Of a stretch of DNA of 64,000 nt, positions 51,963 to 60,509 are shown piece after piece. How positions within the stretch are numbered: position 1 is the stretch's first letter; each line of letters starts with the position of its first letter. The position numbers and the translations under genes were made by a program. The stretch is from positions 853,501 through 917,500 of the forward strand of contig NZ_JAUOTO010000001.1 of the NCBI RefSeq assembly GCF_030546645.1. Reading direction: 5' to 3'. Under the pieces are notes generated by a model, which searched no databases, had not been told where the DNA came from, and saw only the letters and a program-made list of their open reading frames with translations. The stretch comes from Flavitalea plasmicola (lineage in GTDB: Bacteria > Bacteroidota > Bacteroidia > Chitinophagales > Chitinophagaceae).

Positions 51963-52034
51963 TACCGCGTAGGGGAATCGAACCCCTCATTCCTCCGTGA
52001 AAGGGAGGCGTCTTAACCGATTGACCAACGCGGC
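51963..52034 (-). tRNA. tRNA-Glu (anticodon UUC)
   Basis: This is a 72-nt tRNA without encoded CCA. The acceptor arms GCCGCGT / ACGCGGT pair over 7 bp (one G-U), with discriminator A. The anticodon arm is CCTCC-CTTTCAC-GGAGG, giving anticodon TTC, and the T arm is AGGGG-TTCGATT-CCCCT. The 3' 21 bases of this gene (on the plus strand, starting at 51962 with GTACCGCGTAGGGG) recur seven times to its left. It is preceded by a clear Bacteroidota promoter and followed by a terminator, so it is the functional copy. Confidence 0.95.
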
Positions 52035-52078
52035 GTCTATCTCAGTAGCCTTCTTCGGATATTTCCGTAAAAGGAGTG

Positions 52079-52110
52079 CAAAGATATAGCGCAGACGAAA
52101 ATCTGCCAAA
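52079..52110 (-). promoter_or_regulatory. Promoter of tRNA-Glu
   Basis: On the minus strand: TTTG (52107-52110), 20-bp spacer, TATCTTTG (52079-52086), a near-perfect Bacteroidota -33/-7 pair about 45 bp upstream of the mature tRNA 5' end. Confidence 0.8.
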
Positions 52111-52372
52111 TTTTTTACAACCTTAATCTTCAATCTTTTCCAACGCTCGTCCCCACTCGATTTCCACCCGCCCAATCCCCTCCGGCGCCTGTACAAACCC
52201 CCATTTCCGGATTTCCCCCATCCTATTATCTCCAACCGTAATTCCTCCCCGCCAACCTCCTGTACCTAAGAAATTTAGACGTTGTTTAAAATTGATACCC
52301 AAAATTTTACAACCCGTAACCCCCCAAAATAGTAACTTCGCTTCCTTAATTTTAAAATTCAAATTGTAAGCT

Positions 52373-53386
52373 ATGAGCACAGTTAAAGTTGCTATTAATG
52401 GTTTCGGCCGGATCGGGCGCTTGGCCTACCGCCAGATTCACGGACTGGAGGGAATTGACGTAGTGGCGATCAATGATTTGACAAGTCCCAAGGTTTTAGC
52501 TCACCTCTTGAAATACGACAGCGCTCAAGGCCGCTTTGAAGAAGACGTAAAAGCGACTGAAAACTCTATTATAGTAAATGGCAAGGAAGTAAAGATCTAC
52601 GCGCAGAAGAGCCCCGCTGAAATTCCCTGGAAACAGCATGACGTCGACGTCGTCCTGGAATGCACCGGCTTCTTCACCGATAAGGACAAAGCCGCCCTTC
52701 ACCTGACCGCAGGCGCCAAAAGGGTAGTGATCTCCGCTCCCGCCACCGGCGACCTGAAAACCATCGTTTTCAACGTCAACCATGATACACTGGACGGCAG
52801 CGAGACCATCATCAGCTGCGCTTCCTGTACCACCAACTGCCTGGCTCCCATGGCCAAGGTGCTGGACGACAAGTTCGGCATCATCAGCGGCCTGATGACG
52901 ACCATCCATGCGTATACCAACGACCAGAATACACAGGACGCTCCCCATCCGAAAGGTGACTTGCGCCGCGCAAGGGCCGCAGCCGTCAACATCGTGCCCA
53001 ACAGCACCGGCGCCGCCAAAGCCATCGGCCTGGTACTGCCCAAGCTGAAAGGCAAGCTGGACGGTGGCGCACAACGCGTACCCACCCTCACAGGTTCCCT
53101 CACTGAGCTGGTGACGGTCCTCGGCAAGAAAACCTCCATCGAGGAAGTCAATGCCGCCATGAAAGCCGCCGCCAACGAAAGCTTCGGCTACACAGAAGAC
53201 GAGATCGTCAGCAGCGATATCATCGGTATCAAATACGGTTCCCTGTACGATGCTACGCAGACCCGCGTCATCACCAATGGAGACACACAGCTGGTGAAGA
53301 CGGTCAGCTGGTATGACAATGAAATGAGCTACGTCAGCCAGCTCGTTCGCAGCCTGCACTACTTCGCAAAATTGATCTCTAAATAA
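52373..53386 (+). CDS. gapA: Glyceraldehyde-3-phosphate dehydrogenase
   Basis: This is a 337-residue glycolytic enzyme converting glyceraldehyde-3-phosphate to 1,3-bisphosphoglycerate with NAD+. The Rossmann motif [14 protein letters not shown] (9-22) and the catalytic site [12 protein letters not shown] (Cys152 as nucleophile, with the conserved His in [10 protein letters not shown]) are intact. The C-terminal half is typical ([23 protein letters not shown]). A TAACTTCG at 52333-52340 is a weak promoter candidate. It lies in one transcriptional block with pgk. Confidence 0.97.
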   Translation: MSTVKVAINGFGRIGRLAYRQIHGLEGIDVVAINDLTSPKVLAHLLKYDSAQGRFEEDVKATENSIIVNGKEVKIYAQKSPAEIPWKQHDVDVVLECTGFFTDKDKAALHLTAGAKRVVISAPATGDLKTIVFNVNHDTLDGSETIISCASCTTNCLAPMAKVLDDKFGIISGLMTTIHAYTNDQNTQDAPHPKGDLRRARAAAVNIVPNSTGAAKAIGLVLPKLKGKLDGGAQRVPTLTGSLTELVTVLGKKTSIEEVNAAMKAAANESFGYTEDEIVSSDIIGIKYGSLYDATQTRVITNGDTQLVKTVSWYDNEMSYVSQLVRSLHYFAKLISK

Positions 53387-53399
53387 GATTTAAATGATC

Positions 53400-53425
53400 G
53401 GCCGGGCAATGCCCGGCCTTTTTTT
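53400..53425 (+). terminator. Hairpin terminator between gapA and pgk
   Basis: GGCCGGGC / GCCCGGCC, a perfect 8-bp stem with a 3-nt loop, is followed by seven T. The pgk ATG follows 16 bp later, so this may attenuate or partly separate the two genes. Confidence 0.85.
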
Positions 53426-53441
53426 ACCTAACGAGACATCT

Positions 53442-54659
53442 ATGAGCCAGTTCAGCCAGCACAATTTCGCCAATGAAAAAGCCCTGATACGGGTGGATTT
53501 CAACGTCCCGCTCAACGATAAATTCGAGATTACCGACGACACCCGCATGCGCGCAGCCATCCCCACCATCAAAAAGATCCTGGGCGACGGCGGCAGTGTC
53601 ATCCTGATGAGCCACCTGGGCCGCCCCAAGGACGGACCCACGGACAAATACTCCCTGAAGCACCTGGTGCCCCATCTGCAAAAATTGCTGAACGAGGGCT
53701 CAAAAGCCAACACTCCCGTCCTTTTTGCCAATGACTGCATCGGTGAACAGGCCTATACCACGGCAGGCATGCTGCGGTCGGGGGAAGTATTACTCCTGGA
53801 GAATCTCCGTTTTTATAAGGAAGAAGAGAAAGGGGACAAGGCATTTGCGCAAAAGCTGGCCAAGCTGGGTGACATATATGTCAATGACGCTTTTGGAACA
53901 GCCCATCGGGCCCATGCCTCCACCGCCGTCATTGCCGACTTTTTCCCAAAAGACAAGAAGATGTTCGGCCTGCTGATGGAAAGCGAGGTCAACAGCGCGG
54001 AAAAAGTGATGCACAAGTCGGAGAAACCTTTTGTAGCCATCATCGGCGGCGCCAAAGTTTCCGATAAGATCCTCATCATAGAAAACCTCCTGGAGCGCGC
54101 CACCGATATCATCATCGGCGGTGGAATGGCCTACACGTTCATGAAGGCCCAGGGCGGAAAGATCGGCAATTCATTATGCGAGGACGACAGGCTGGAGACG
54201 GCAAGAGAGCTTATAAAAAAGGCCGATGCTAAGAATGTCTGCATTCACCTGCCTTCCGACTCTACCATTGCCGATAAATTCGACGCCAATGCCAATGACT
54301 CCACGGCGCCCAGCAATAATATCCCCGACGGATGGATGGGACTCGACATCGGTGAGAATGCCTGTGAGCAATTTACCAATGTCATCCACAATTCAAAGAC
54401 CATACTTTGGAATGGCCCCATGGGTGTATTCGAAATGAAAAAGTTTCAGCATGGTACAAAGACCATTGCCAAGGCGGTTGCCGAGGCCACGCAAGAAGGA
54501 GCTTTCTCATTGGTAGGAGGGGGGGACTCAGTGGCGGCTGTCAACCAGTTTGGCTACGCCGATAAGGTGAGCTACGTGTCCACCGGCGGTGGCGCCCTGC
54601 TGGAATATTTCGAAGGAAAAGAGCTGCCGGGTATTGCCGCTATCAAGAACGCAAAATAA
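53442..54659 (+). CDS. pgk: Phosphoglycerate kinase
   Basis: This is a 405-residue enzyme transferring phosphate from 1,3-bisphosphoglycerate to ADP. The frame opens at 53394, but the ATG at 53442 ([25 protein letters not shown]) gives the normal N terminus; the earlier part spans a terminator. Motifs include [26 protein letters not shown] and the C-terminal nucleotide site [13 protein letters not shown]. The product acts directly after GAPDH, encoded upstream, in the cytosol. Terminator follows at 54681. Confidence 0.97.
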   Translation: MSQFSQHNFANEKALIRVDFNVPLNDKFEITDDTRMRAAIPTIKKILGDGGSVILMSHLGRPKDGPTDKYSLKHLVPHLQKLLNEGSKANTPVLFANDCIGEQAYTTAGMLRSGEVLLLENLRFYKEEEKGDKAFAQKLAKLGDIYVNDAFGTAHRAHASTAVIADFFPKDKKMFGLLMESEVNSAEKVMHKSEKPFVAIIGGAKVSDKILIIENLLERATDIIIGGGMAYTFMKAQGGKIGNSLCEDDRLETARELIKKADAKNVCIHLPSDSTIADKFDANANDSTAPSNNIPDGWMGLDIGENACEQFTNVIHNSKTILWNGPMGVFEMKKFQHGTKTIAKAVAEATQEGAFSLVGGGDSVAAVNQFGYADKVSYVSTGGGALLEYFEGKELPGIAAIKNAK

Positions 54660-54680
54660 ACTCCTTTCAGATAACATTGG

Positions 54681-54708
54681 ACGGCCGGCTGATTCCACAG
54701 CCGGCCGT
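54681..54708. terminator. Bidirectional terminator between pgk and a quinone-oxidoreductase-like gene
   Basis: ACGGCCGGCTG / CAGCCGGCCGT, a perfect 11-bp stem with a 6-nt loop, followed by TTTATTT. It serves the two convergent genes. Confidence 0.88.
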
Positions 54709-54714
54709 TTTATT

Positions 54715-55713
54715 TCACCGCACTTTGATCACGATCTTGCCGAACTGCTGCGCTTCATCCATGTGACGAAAAGCGCCTTCTCCGTCGGTAAACGCAAATA
54801 CCTTGTCGACCACCGGGTGGATGCCATGGCGTCCCACGAATGCCACCATGGACCGAAAGTCCTGAGGGGTGCCCATTGTCGATCCCAGGACGTTCAGCTG
54901 TTTCCAGAAGATACGCCTTGCTGTCAGGCCGGAAGGATTGCCACGGGTAGCTCCATACAATACCACTCTCCCTCCCGGCGTGGCCAGATTCAGCAGCTCA
55001 TCCATACCGTCTCCTGCCGCACCGTCGATGATGACGTCGAATGATCCCGCAAGGCCCTGCAGCTGCTGTCCCCAATCGGCATCCCGGTAGTTGGCTCCTC
55101 CCGAAGCTCCTAACGCCACCGCTCTATCGATTTTATCTTGGCTTCCGGAACTTACGAACACCTGCGCGCCCAGCGCCACCGCATATTGCAGGGCAAAAAG
55201 CGCTACGCCGCCGCCAATGCCCGTGATGAGGATTTTTTCGCCCGGCTGCAGCTGCGCACGCGTCACTACAGCCCGGTAAGCCGTGACGCCGGCCAATGGC
55301 AGAGCCGCCGCCTCCTCGAAGGAAAGATGCGGCGGCTTATCCACTAAATTGATAACAGGTACTTTGACATATTCCGCGAAAGTCCCGTCGTCCGGCAGAC
55401 CCAGTATTCGGAAGTCCTTGGGATGCTGGTGAGTGGGACTGTCGCCCCAGTTCAATGCGGGATTGATGATCACTTCCTTCCCGATCCAGGCAGTTCCCGC
55501 GGAACCAGCACTTGCTACCACGCCCGCCCCGTCCGAGCCGGGCACTATGGGATATTTCAAGCCGGCATACTGGCCCTTCTGGATCCAGACATCCCGGTGA
55601 TTGAGGGCCGCCGCATGCACCCGCACGATCGCTTCGTCCGCACCTGCATGCAGGTCTGGTCTCTCCTGTACAGTTAATGGTTCGTTCTTGCCGTTTAAAA
55701 CCAATACCCTCAT
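54715..55713 (-). CDS. Zinc-type alcohol dehydrogenase-like MDR oxidoreductase
   Basis: This is a 332-residue medium-chain dehydrogenase. The GroES-like catalytic part (about 1-130) has HRDVWIQKGQY, PIVPGSDGAGVV and a proline-rich turn, and the nucleotide-binding part contains LITGIGGGVALFALQYA (about 156-172). The structural-zinc cysteines of true zinc ADHs are not visible, so it is closer to the quinone-oxidoreductase side of the superfamily. It is convergent with pgk and divergent from nothing obvious; the Gfo/Idh gene is upstream on the same strand with 11 bp between. Confidence 0.88.
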   Translation of the reverse strand: MRVLVLNGKNEPLTVQERPDLHAGADEAIVRVHAAALNHRDVWIQKGQYAGLKYPIVPGSDGAGVVASAGSAGTAWIGKEVIINPALNWGDSPTHQHPKDFRILGLPDDGTFAEYVKVPVINLVDKPPHLSFEEAAALPLAGVTAYRAVVTRAQLQPGEKILITGIGGGVALFALQYAVALGAQVFVSSGSQDKIDRAVALGASGGANYRDADWGQQLQGLAGSFDVIIDGAAGDGMDELLNLATPGGRVVLYGATRGNPSGLTARRIFWKQLNVLGSTMGTPQDFRSMVAFVGRHGIHPVVDKVFAFTDGEGAFRHMDEAQQFGKIVIKVR

Positions 55714-55724
55714 AGACTGAAATC

Positions 55725-57083
55725 TTAATATTTGAAAACTTTCTTCCCTGCCATCACCTCCTGCGTCTTTTCATCGAAGGTCACCTTCTCTCCCGTGCGA
55801 TAAGCCGCATTGGCCATGATGACGGCGATGGAATGGTGATATCCCGCTTCGATGGGAGCATTCGGTTGCTTGCGGCTGCGGACACATTCCATCCAGTTGC
55901 GCATATGGGCTGTTGTCAGGGGATCGTTCCCGGTGCTGGCGTCTGTGGAAACTTTTGCTGCCAGCTCTTTCAGGGACATTTCCGGTAACAAATTGGGCTG
56001 CATGTTCATCGCTCTGGCGTGGTTCTCTTTCAAGCCGCCTTCCGGTGTTATCTTATTGGTGTCGAGGTTCAACATGCCGCCATTGGAATAATAGATCTCT
56101 TTTACATCGCCTGCCGCATTGGTCTGCCGGGAAGTGAACATCACCTGGAAGCCGGTGGAGGGATCGTTTAACGGACCGTAATCAAAGACTGCCGTAAACG
56201 TATCGGCGTTTTTCCTTCCGTCCTTCCAGAGGTAGATACCGCCGTTGGCGGAAACACTGCGTGGATGAGCAAGACCGGAGAACCAATGTACCGTGTCGAT
56301 CTGGTGGCTCATCCATTGACCCGGAATACCCGAGCTATAAGGCCAGAAAAGACGGAACTCCAGGTGCTTGCGCGCATCGAAAGGCTCGTACGGACGATTG
56401 ATAAGAAAACGCTTCCAATCCGTATCCTCTTCCTTCAGTAAAGGTACAAGGCTGGGACGACGCCAGCGGCCAGGCTGGTTGACATTCCAGGTAAGCTCTA
56501 CCATTACGATGGAGCCAAATTTGCCCTCTTTGATAAAATCGGCGGCCGCCTGGTAATTGGCCCCGCTACGCCGCTGAGAGCCGATCTGCACTATTTTACC
56601 GGATTCCTTCACGGCCTTCAGCACCGCGCGGTTGTCCTCCATGGTCTCAGCCAGGGGTTTCTCTGTATAGGTATCCCTTCCAGCCTTCACGGCCTCCACC
56701 GTATGATACGCATGCTGGAAATCGGCCGTGCTGATGATCACCGCATCGACCTCTTTAATATTGTATAGCTCGTCATTGTTGACGCATGCTTGAACAGGAT
56801 GCCCCATTTTCTGAGTGAGGAAGTCCTTGCCATCCTCTCTTCTCTTTTTCCAGATATCCGATACCGCGATGATGTCGAAGTTCTGCTCCTTATTGGAGGT
56901 GAGGAAAGCAGGGATATGGTCATTTCGATGGCGATCTGAGAATCCTACCACGCCTACCCTTACCCGGTCGTTGGCGCCCAGGATCCGGCGATAGCTGGCG
57001 GCGCTGAGGCCCATAGTACCCATATAGCCGGCCACGCCTGCCATGGAAGTCTTACGAATAAAATCTCTGCGGGTTGTTTTCAT
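55725..57083 (-). CDS. Gfo/Idh/MocA-family oxidoreductase, Tat-like signal
   Basis: This is a 452-residue NAD(P)-dependent oxidoreductase with the N terminus MKTTRRDFIRKTSMAGVAGY, a twin-arginine-type signal, chosen over the frame start at 57113. The Rossmann region VRVGVVGFSDRH is followed by EKPLAETMEDNRAV, the conserved Lys of the catalytic site, and the C-terminal dimerisation part. Bacteroidota have many such exported members near sugar-degradation genes. It is divergent from the DUF6807 gene (127 bp apart), which suggests related roles, and cotranscription with the MDR gene is likely. Confidence 0.9.
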   Translation of the reverse strand: MKTTRRDFIRKTSMAGVAGYMGTMGLSAASYRRILGANDRVRVGVVGFSDRHRNDHIPAFLTSNKEQNFDIIAVSDIWKKRREDGKDFLTQKMGHPVQACVNNDELYNIKEVDAVIISTADFQHAYHTVEAVKAGRDTYTEKPLAETMEDNRAVLKAVKESGKIVQIGSQRRSGANYQAAADFIKEGKFGSIVMVELTWNVNQPGRWRRPSLVPLLKEEDTDWKRFLINRPYEPFDARKHLEFRLFWPYSSGIPGQWMSHQIDTVHWFSGLAHPRSVSANGGIYLWKDGRKNADTFTAVFDYGPLNDPSTGFQVMFTSRQTNAAGDVKEIYYSNGGMLNLDTNKITPEGGLKENHARAMNMQPNLLPEMSLKELAAKVSTDASTGNDPLTTAHMRNWMECVRSRKQPNAPIEAGYHHSIAVIMANAAYRTGEKVTFDEKTQEVMAGKKVFKY

Positions 57084-57210
57084 TGCTGATGTGAATTTTT
57101 TATGATGGAACAAGCGAATCGCTGACAGAAGATTATTTACTGCCGGCTACGAAAGTGCTCGGGTAAATTTACTAATTTAGAACATCTTACCATCTAAAAA
57201 TTGCCTGTTT

Positions 57211-58311
57211 ATGCTTGCTCTCGCTGTCTTTCTACGCAATCGTTATCGGTACCTGCAAACGGGTATACTGCTGATAGTTATGCCTGCGGGTTTCCTCCTG
57301 GCCCAGTCATCGAGGTCCCGCGCGGTGGATGTCCAGGTCAAGGCAGATCCGGCTAACCGCAAAGTAGTTATCACAGCGGGTGGAAAACCATTCACCGAAT
57401 TCATCTATCCCGACACGATGGAGAAGCCCGTGCTTTACCCTATTTATGCACCTGACGGCCAGCTGATCACTCGGGGATTCCCCTTACTGCCCCGCCCAGG
57501 CGAGCCCGTGGACCATCCGCATCACATCGGACTTTGGTTCGATTATGAGAATGTCAATGGCCTGGATTTTTGGAACAACTCCTTCGCCATCCCCGCGGAA
57601 AAAAAGCACAGCTATGGTTGGATCAGGATGGATAGTATTATAATGGCCTCCAATATCAAAGCCAAAGGAGGCGATAAGGGTATCGTACAATATGACGCCA
57701 ATTGGACGGATCAGCAGAAGAATGTGCTACTCCAGGAAAATACCATTTTTATCTTCACGGCCACCAAAGACGAAAGGATCATCGACAGGAGCACTACCCT
57801 GACGGCGGCGCAGGACGTCAGCTTTCCGGATGCCAAGGATGGTATGCTGGGCCTGAGGGTGACCCGCGAGCTGCAGATACCTTCCAAAGTTCCGGGTGAA
57901 TTTGTCGATGACAAGGGCAATATTACAAAGGTAGCCGCCGGCAACGCACCCGATATCAATGGTACCTATCTCACCAGCGAAGGCAAAATGGGGGACAGCG
58001 CCTGGGGAACAAGAGGGGCCTGGTGTATGTTATATGGTAAGAAGCAGCAGGATACCCTCAGCATATTGATCATCGATCATCCGGCTAATCCCGGGTATCC
58101 CACGTACTGGCATGCACGGGGTTATGGCCTCTTTGCGGCTAACCCGCTGGGGCAAAAGATCTTCAGCAAGGACAAGGAAGCGATGAACTATCGCCTGGAA
58201 AAGGGTAAATCGGTAGTTTTCCGCTATCGCATAGTCGTTTCTGCAGGGAATAGGAGGCTGTCTACCGACAGGATCAGGCAGCTTACCGACGCTTTTACCC
58301 GTCCGGAGTAA
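57211..58311 (+). CDS. DUF6807 (PmoA-like) exported protein
   Basis: This is a 366-residue exported protein (signal to about residue 32, AQSSRSRAVDVQ). The mature part has the pattern GKPFTEFIYPDTMEKPVLYPI, RGFPLLPRPGEPVDHPHHIGLWFDYENVNGLDFW, and MLGLRVTRELQ...HPANPGYPTYWHARGYGLFAANPLG, which I recall from the DUF6807/PmoA-annotated family in Bacteroidota and Planctomycetota. No catalytic assignment is secure. It is divergent from the Gfo/Idh gene. Three hairpins separate it from lemA. Confidence 0.82.
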   Translation: MLALAVFLRNRYRYLQTGILLIVMPAGFLLAQSSRSRAVDVQVKADPANRKVVITAGGKPFTEFIYPDTMEKPVLYPIYAPDGQLITRGFPLLPRPGEPVDHPHHIGLWFDYENVNGLDFWNNSFAIPAEKKHSYGWIRMDSIIMASNIKAKGGDKGIVQYDANWTDQQKNVLLQENTIFIFTATKDERIIDRSTTLTAAQDVSFPDAKDGMLGLRVTRELQIPSKVPGEFVDDKGNITKVAAGNAPDINGTYLTSEGKMGDSAWGTRGAWCMLYGKKQQDTLSILIIDHPANPGYPTYWHARGYGLFAANPLGQKIFSKDKEAMNYRLEKGKSVVFRYRIVVSAGNRRLSTDRIRQLTDAFTRPE

Positions 58312-58375
58312 GCGCCGGCCCCGTCTGCCGGAAATAAGTAGACAGACCCTGCAAAAGCGTTAATTTTGATGCCAG

Positions 58376-58457
58376 AACGAACCAAAGGTTCGTTGGCCGA
58401 AGGCCAATTATTAAATGATTGAAGCAATTGGACTAAATTTTTCAGTTGTCCAATTGC
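58376..58457 (+). other. Three consecutive perfect hairpins in the lemA leader
   Basis: AACGAACC / GGTTCGTT (8 bp, loop AAA, 58376-58394), TTGGCC / GGCCAA (6 bp, loop GAA, 58393-58407) and GCAATTGGAC / GTCCAATTGC (10 bp, 58424-58457). The last one ends 30 bp before the lemA ATG and lacks a T-run, so it is not a plain terminator. Confidence 0.6.
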
Positions 58458-58487
58458 GCACAATAAACACCTAAAATCTAAAAAACA

Positions 58488-59081
58488 ATGAGTACGAAGA
58501 ATCTGACCTTGATCGGTATAGTGGTCTTAATTTTATTACTGGGTGGTTGTGGCTGCAACAGCTACAACGGACTCATAAGGGGCGACCAGTCGGTGCAGAC
58601 AGCCCTGAGTAATATCGAGACCAATTATCAGCGCCGTACAGACCTGTACAACAGCGTTATAAAAGTCATCGAAGGGTCAGCAAATTTTGAGAAATCTACT
58701 TTGAAAGAAGTAATAGCCGCCCGGGCAGCCGCCACTTCCGTTAGGCTGGACGTCAATGATTCGACATCCCTGGCCAAGTACCAGCAGGCGCAGGCGCAGT
58801 TGCAGGGCTCCTTCAGCAGGCTGATGGCAGTTGCCGAAGCCTATCCTGACCTGAAGACTACAAAGCAATTCGAGAACTTTCAGACCAATATTGAAGGCAC
58901 CGAAAACCGCATCAATGTAGCCCGGAGGGATTATAACTCGACGGTCAATGAGTACAACCTGAAGGTAAAGACCTTCCCCAACAACATTTTTGCCGGCATG
59001 TTCGGGTTCCATGTGAAGCCGTACTATAGGGCAAATCCAGGTAGCGAGAATGCCCCGGATATCGAGTTCAATATTAAATAA
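58488..59081 (+). CDS. lemA: LemA-family membrane protein
   Basis: This is a 197-residue LemA protein: a short N-terminal TM/lipoprotein-like segment (LTLIGIVVLILLLGGCGC, with Cys near residue 21), then a helical bundle (QSVQTALSNIETNYQRRTDLYNSVIKVIEGSANFEKSTLKEVIAARAAAT). The C-terminal NEYNLKVKTFPNNIFAGMFGF segment is the family signature. LemA proteins of unclear biochemical role often stand next to TPM-domain genes, as here; this points to envelope maintenance. A strong leader with three hairpins precedes it, and it is likely the first gene of the 58488-60417 unit. Confidence 0.93.
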   Translation: MSTKNLTLIGIVVLILLLGGCGCNSYNGLIRGDQSVQTALSNIETNYQRRTDLYNSVIKVIEGSANFEKSTLKEVIAARAAATSVRLDVNDSTSLAKYQQAQAQLQGSFSRLMAVAEAYPDLKTTKQFENFQTNIEGTENRINVARRDYNSTVNEYNLKVKTFPNNIFAGMFGFHVKPYYRANPGSENAPDIEFNIK

Positions 59082-59087
59082 TGGCAA

Positions 59088-59113
59088 CGACCGGCGGCGA
59101 AAGCCGCCGGTCG
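59088..59113 (+). other. Intercistronic hairpin with GNRA loop
   Basis: CGACCGGCGGC / GCCGCCGGTCG, a perfect 11-bp stem closed by a GAAA tetraloop, lies between lemA and the first TPM gene. No T-run follows, so it more likely stabilises or partitions the mRNA than terminates it. Confidence 0.6.
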
Positions 59114-59129
59114 CTTAAAAACACTTGCT

Positions 59130-59588
59130 TTGAAAATTCCTTTTTTCCGACGGAAGGACTTCTTTTCAGATGCCGAAAAACGGCAGATCGTCACAGCCAT
59201 TGCTGAGGCGGAAAAGTGCACCAGCGGCGAGATCCGTGTATACGTCGAAAGCCGTTGCCGCTATGTGGACCCGCTCGATAGGGCCGCGGAGATCTTCACT
59301 GGCCTGAAGATGGAGGAGACCGCAGCCCGCAATGCTGTATTGCTATATGTGGCCCTGAAGGACAGGCAGCTGGCTATTCTCGGGGACAAAGGCATCCATG
59401 AAAAAGTGGGGTCGGCATTCTGGAATAAAGAAGTGCAGCTGATCCTGTCCCAATTTAATAAGTCCAACTACGCAGAAGGTATAGCCCGCGTGGTAGGGGA
59501 GGTGGGAGAGGCCCTGCGCACCCATTTCCCTTATGATAAGGATACGGACACCAATGAATTGCCTGACGACATCGTATTTGGAAAGTAA
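59130..59588 (+). CDS. TPM-domain protein (cytoplasmic or membrane-associated)
   Basis: This is a 152-residue protein with one TPM (TLP18.3/Psb32/MOLO-1) domain: DAEKRQIVTAIAEAEKCTSGEIRVYVESRC, then ILGDKGIHEKVGSAFW and the C-terminal helix YAEGIARVVGEVGEAL. The start is TTG at 59130 (MKIPFFRRKDFF), there being no ATG that retains the N-terminal helix. No signal peptide is seen. It is cotranscribed between lemA and the larger TPM gene, 48 bp after lemA. Confidence 0.88.
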   Translation: MKIPFFRRKDFFSDAEKRQIVTAIAEAEKCTSGEIRVYVESRCRYVDPLDRAAEIFTGLKMEETAARNAVLLYVALKDRQLAILGDKGIHEKVGSAFWNKEVQLILSQFNKSNYAEGIARVVGEVGEALRTHFPYDKDTDTNELPDDIVFGK

Positions 59589-59598
59589 GCAACAACTC

Positions 59599-60417
59599 AT
59601 GAAGAAATTCCTATCGATAATATTTTCTCTTTCTTTTTTGCTGGCAGGTCTCTTTTCGCAGGGACAAAACATACCGGCAAAGCCCAATCCGCCCCGGCTG
59701 GTGAATGACCTGGCGCACGTCATGACAAACGACCAGGAGATGGCGCTGGAGAGCAAGCTGGTGGCCTATGATGACAGCACCTCCATACAGATCGTCATAG
59801 TCACGATGCCATCCATCGGGGACGATCCCATTGAGGATGTCGCTTTGAAGATCCTCCGGGATTGGGGCGTCGGCAATAAGAAAACAAATAATGGCGTAGT
59901 GATCCTCGCCGCCATCAAAGAAAGGAAAGTGTATATAGCCACAGGCTATGGAATGGAAGGGTCCGTGCCCGATCTCACAGCCAAAGAGATCGTGGAGAAT
60001 GAGATCATCCCGAACTTCAAAGGAGGCGATGCAGATAACTATTACCGGGGATTCAACAGCGCCACTGATGCCATCATCAAGGCTGCAAAGGGAGAATACA
60101 AGGCGCCGGCGGGATATGATAATGGGGCCAGAAAAGGTCGTGGCAAAGGCGTCGGTGGGAATATCATCGGGTTCCTGGTGATTATTTTCATCGTGATCTT
60201 TTTCCTCATCGGCCGCGGTGGCGGTGGAGGTGGCGGCGGCCTTTTCCGGGGATCCGGTATGCTGCCCTTTATCCTCGGCTCCATGATCGGCAGTGCCGGC
60301 AGAAGAGACGGCTGGTCGGGCGGCGGAGGCTGGGGTGGCGGCGGAGGCGGCGGAGGCGGCTTCGGTGGATTTGGCGGCGGCAGTGGCGGTGGCGGTGGCG
60401 CCGGGGGCAGCTGGTAA
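59599..60417 (+). CDS. TPM-domain protein with glycine-rich C-terminal tail
   Basis: This is a 272-residue exported protein. The frame opens at 59533, but the ATG at 59599 begins a clear signal peptide (MKKFLSIIFSLSFLLAGLFSQGQ). The TPM domain (about 30-155: VNDLAHVMTNDQEMALESKL, IQIVIVTM, RKVYIATGYGMEGSVPD) is followed by a TM helix (about 180-202, GFLVIIFIVIFFLIG) and then a 70-residue tail made almost entirely of glycine with Ser and Trp. The domain faces the periplasm. The tail is low-complexity. Confidence 0.9.
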   Translation: MKKFLSIIFSLSFLLAGLFSQGQNIPAKPNPPRLVNDLAHVMTNDQEMALESKLVAYDDSTSIQIVIVTMPSIGDDPIEDVALKILRDWGVGNKKTNNGVVILAAIKERKVYIATGYGMEGSVPDLTAKEIVENEIIPNFKGGDADNYYRGFNSATDAIIKAAKGEYKAPAGYDNGARKGRGKGVGGNIIGFLVIIFIVIFFLIGRGGGGGGGGLFRGSGMLPFILGSMIGSAGRRDGWSGGGGWGGGGGGGGGFGGFGGGSGGGGGAGGSW

Positions 60418-60419
60418 GC

Positions 60420-60508
60420 TACGAGCCGTGAGCCATGAGCCACGAGCAGAGACCTAATAATACTAAATAGACCTTTACTCGCAGCTCACAGCTCGAAGCT
60501 CACAGCTA
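60420..60508. repeat. REP-like inverted arrays of 7-bp GAGCYNY units
   Basis: Left of 60454 the units GAGCCGT, GAGCCAT, GAGCCAC, GAGCAGA follow each other at 7-bp period. Right of 60480 the reverse complements (CAGCTCACAGCTCGAAGCTC) continue the pattern. The two arrays are inverted relative to each other, so the roughly 90 bp can fold as a long imperfect hairpin. They fill the space between two convergent genes. Confidence 0.6.
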
Positions 60509-60509
60509 T

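Noticed and set aside
41094..51983. CRISPR-like array from the regularly repeated tail
   Set aside because: Spacing is 0.95-3 kb with genes in between, not 30-40 bp spacers, and no cas gene is present. The repeat is the end of a tRNA.
52496..53359. 287-codon antisense frame opposite gapA
   Set aside because: It lies entirely on the complement of a highly conserved enzyme gene, and its protein has no motif or signal. Codon bias of gapA explains it.
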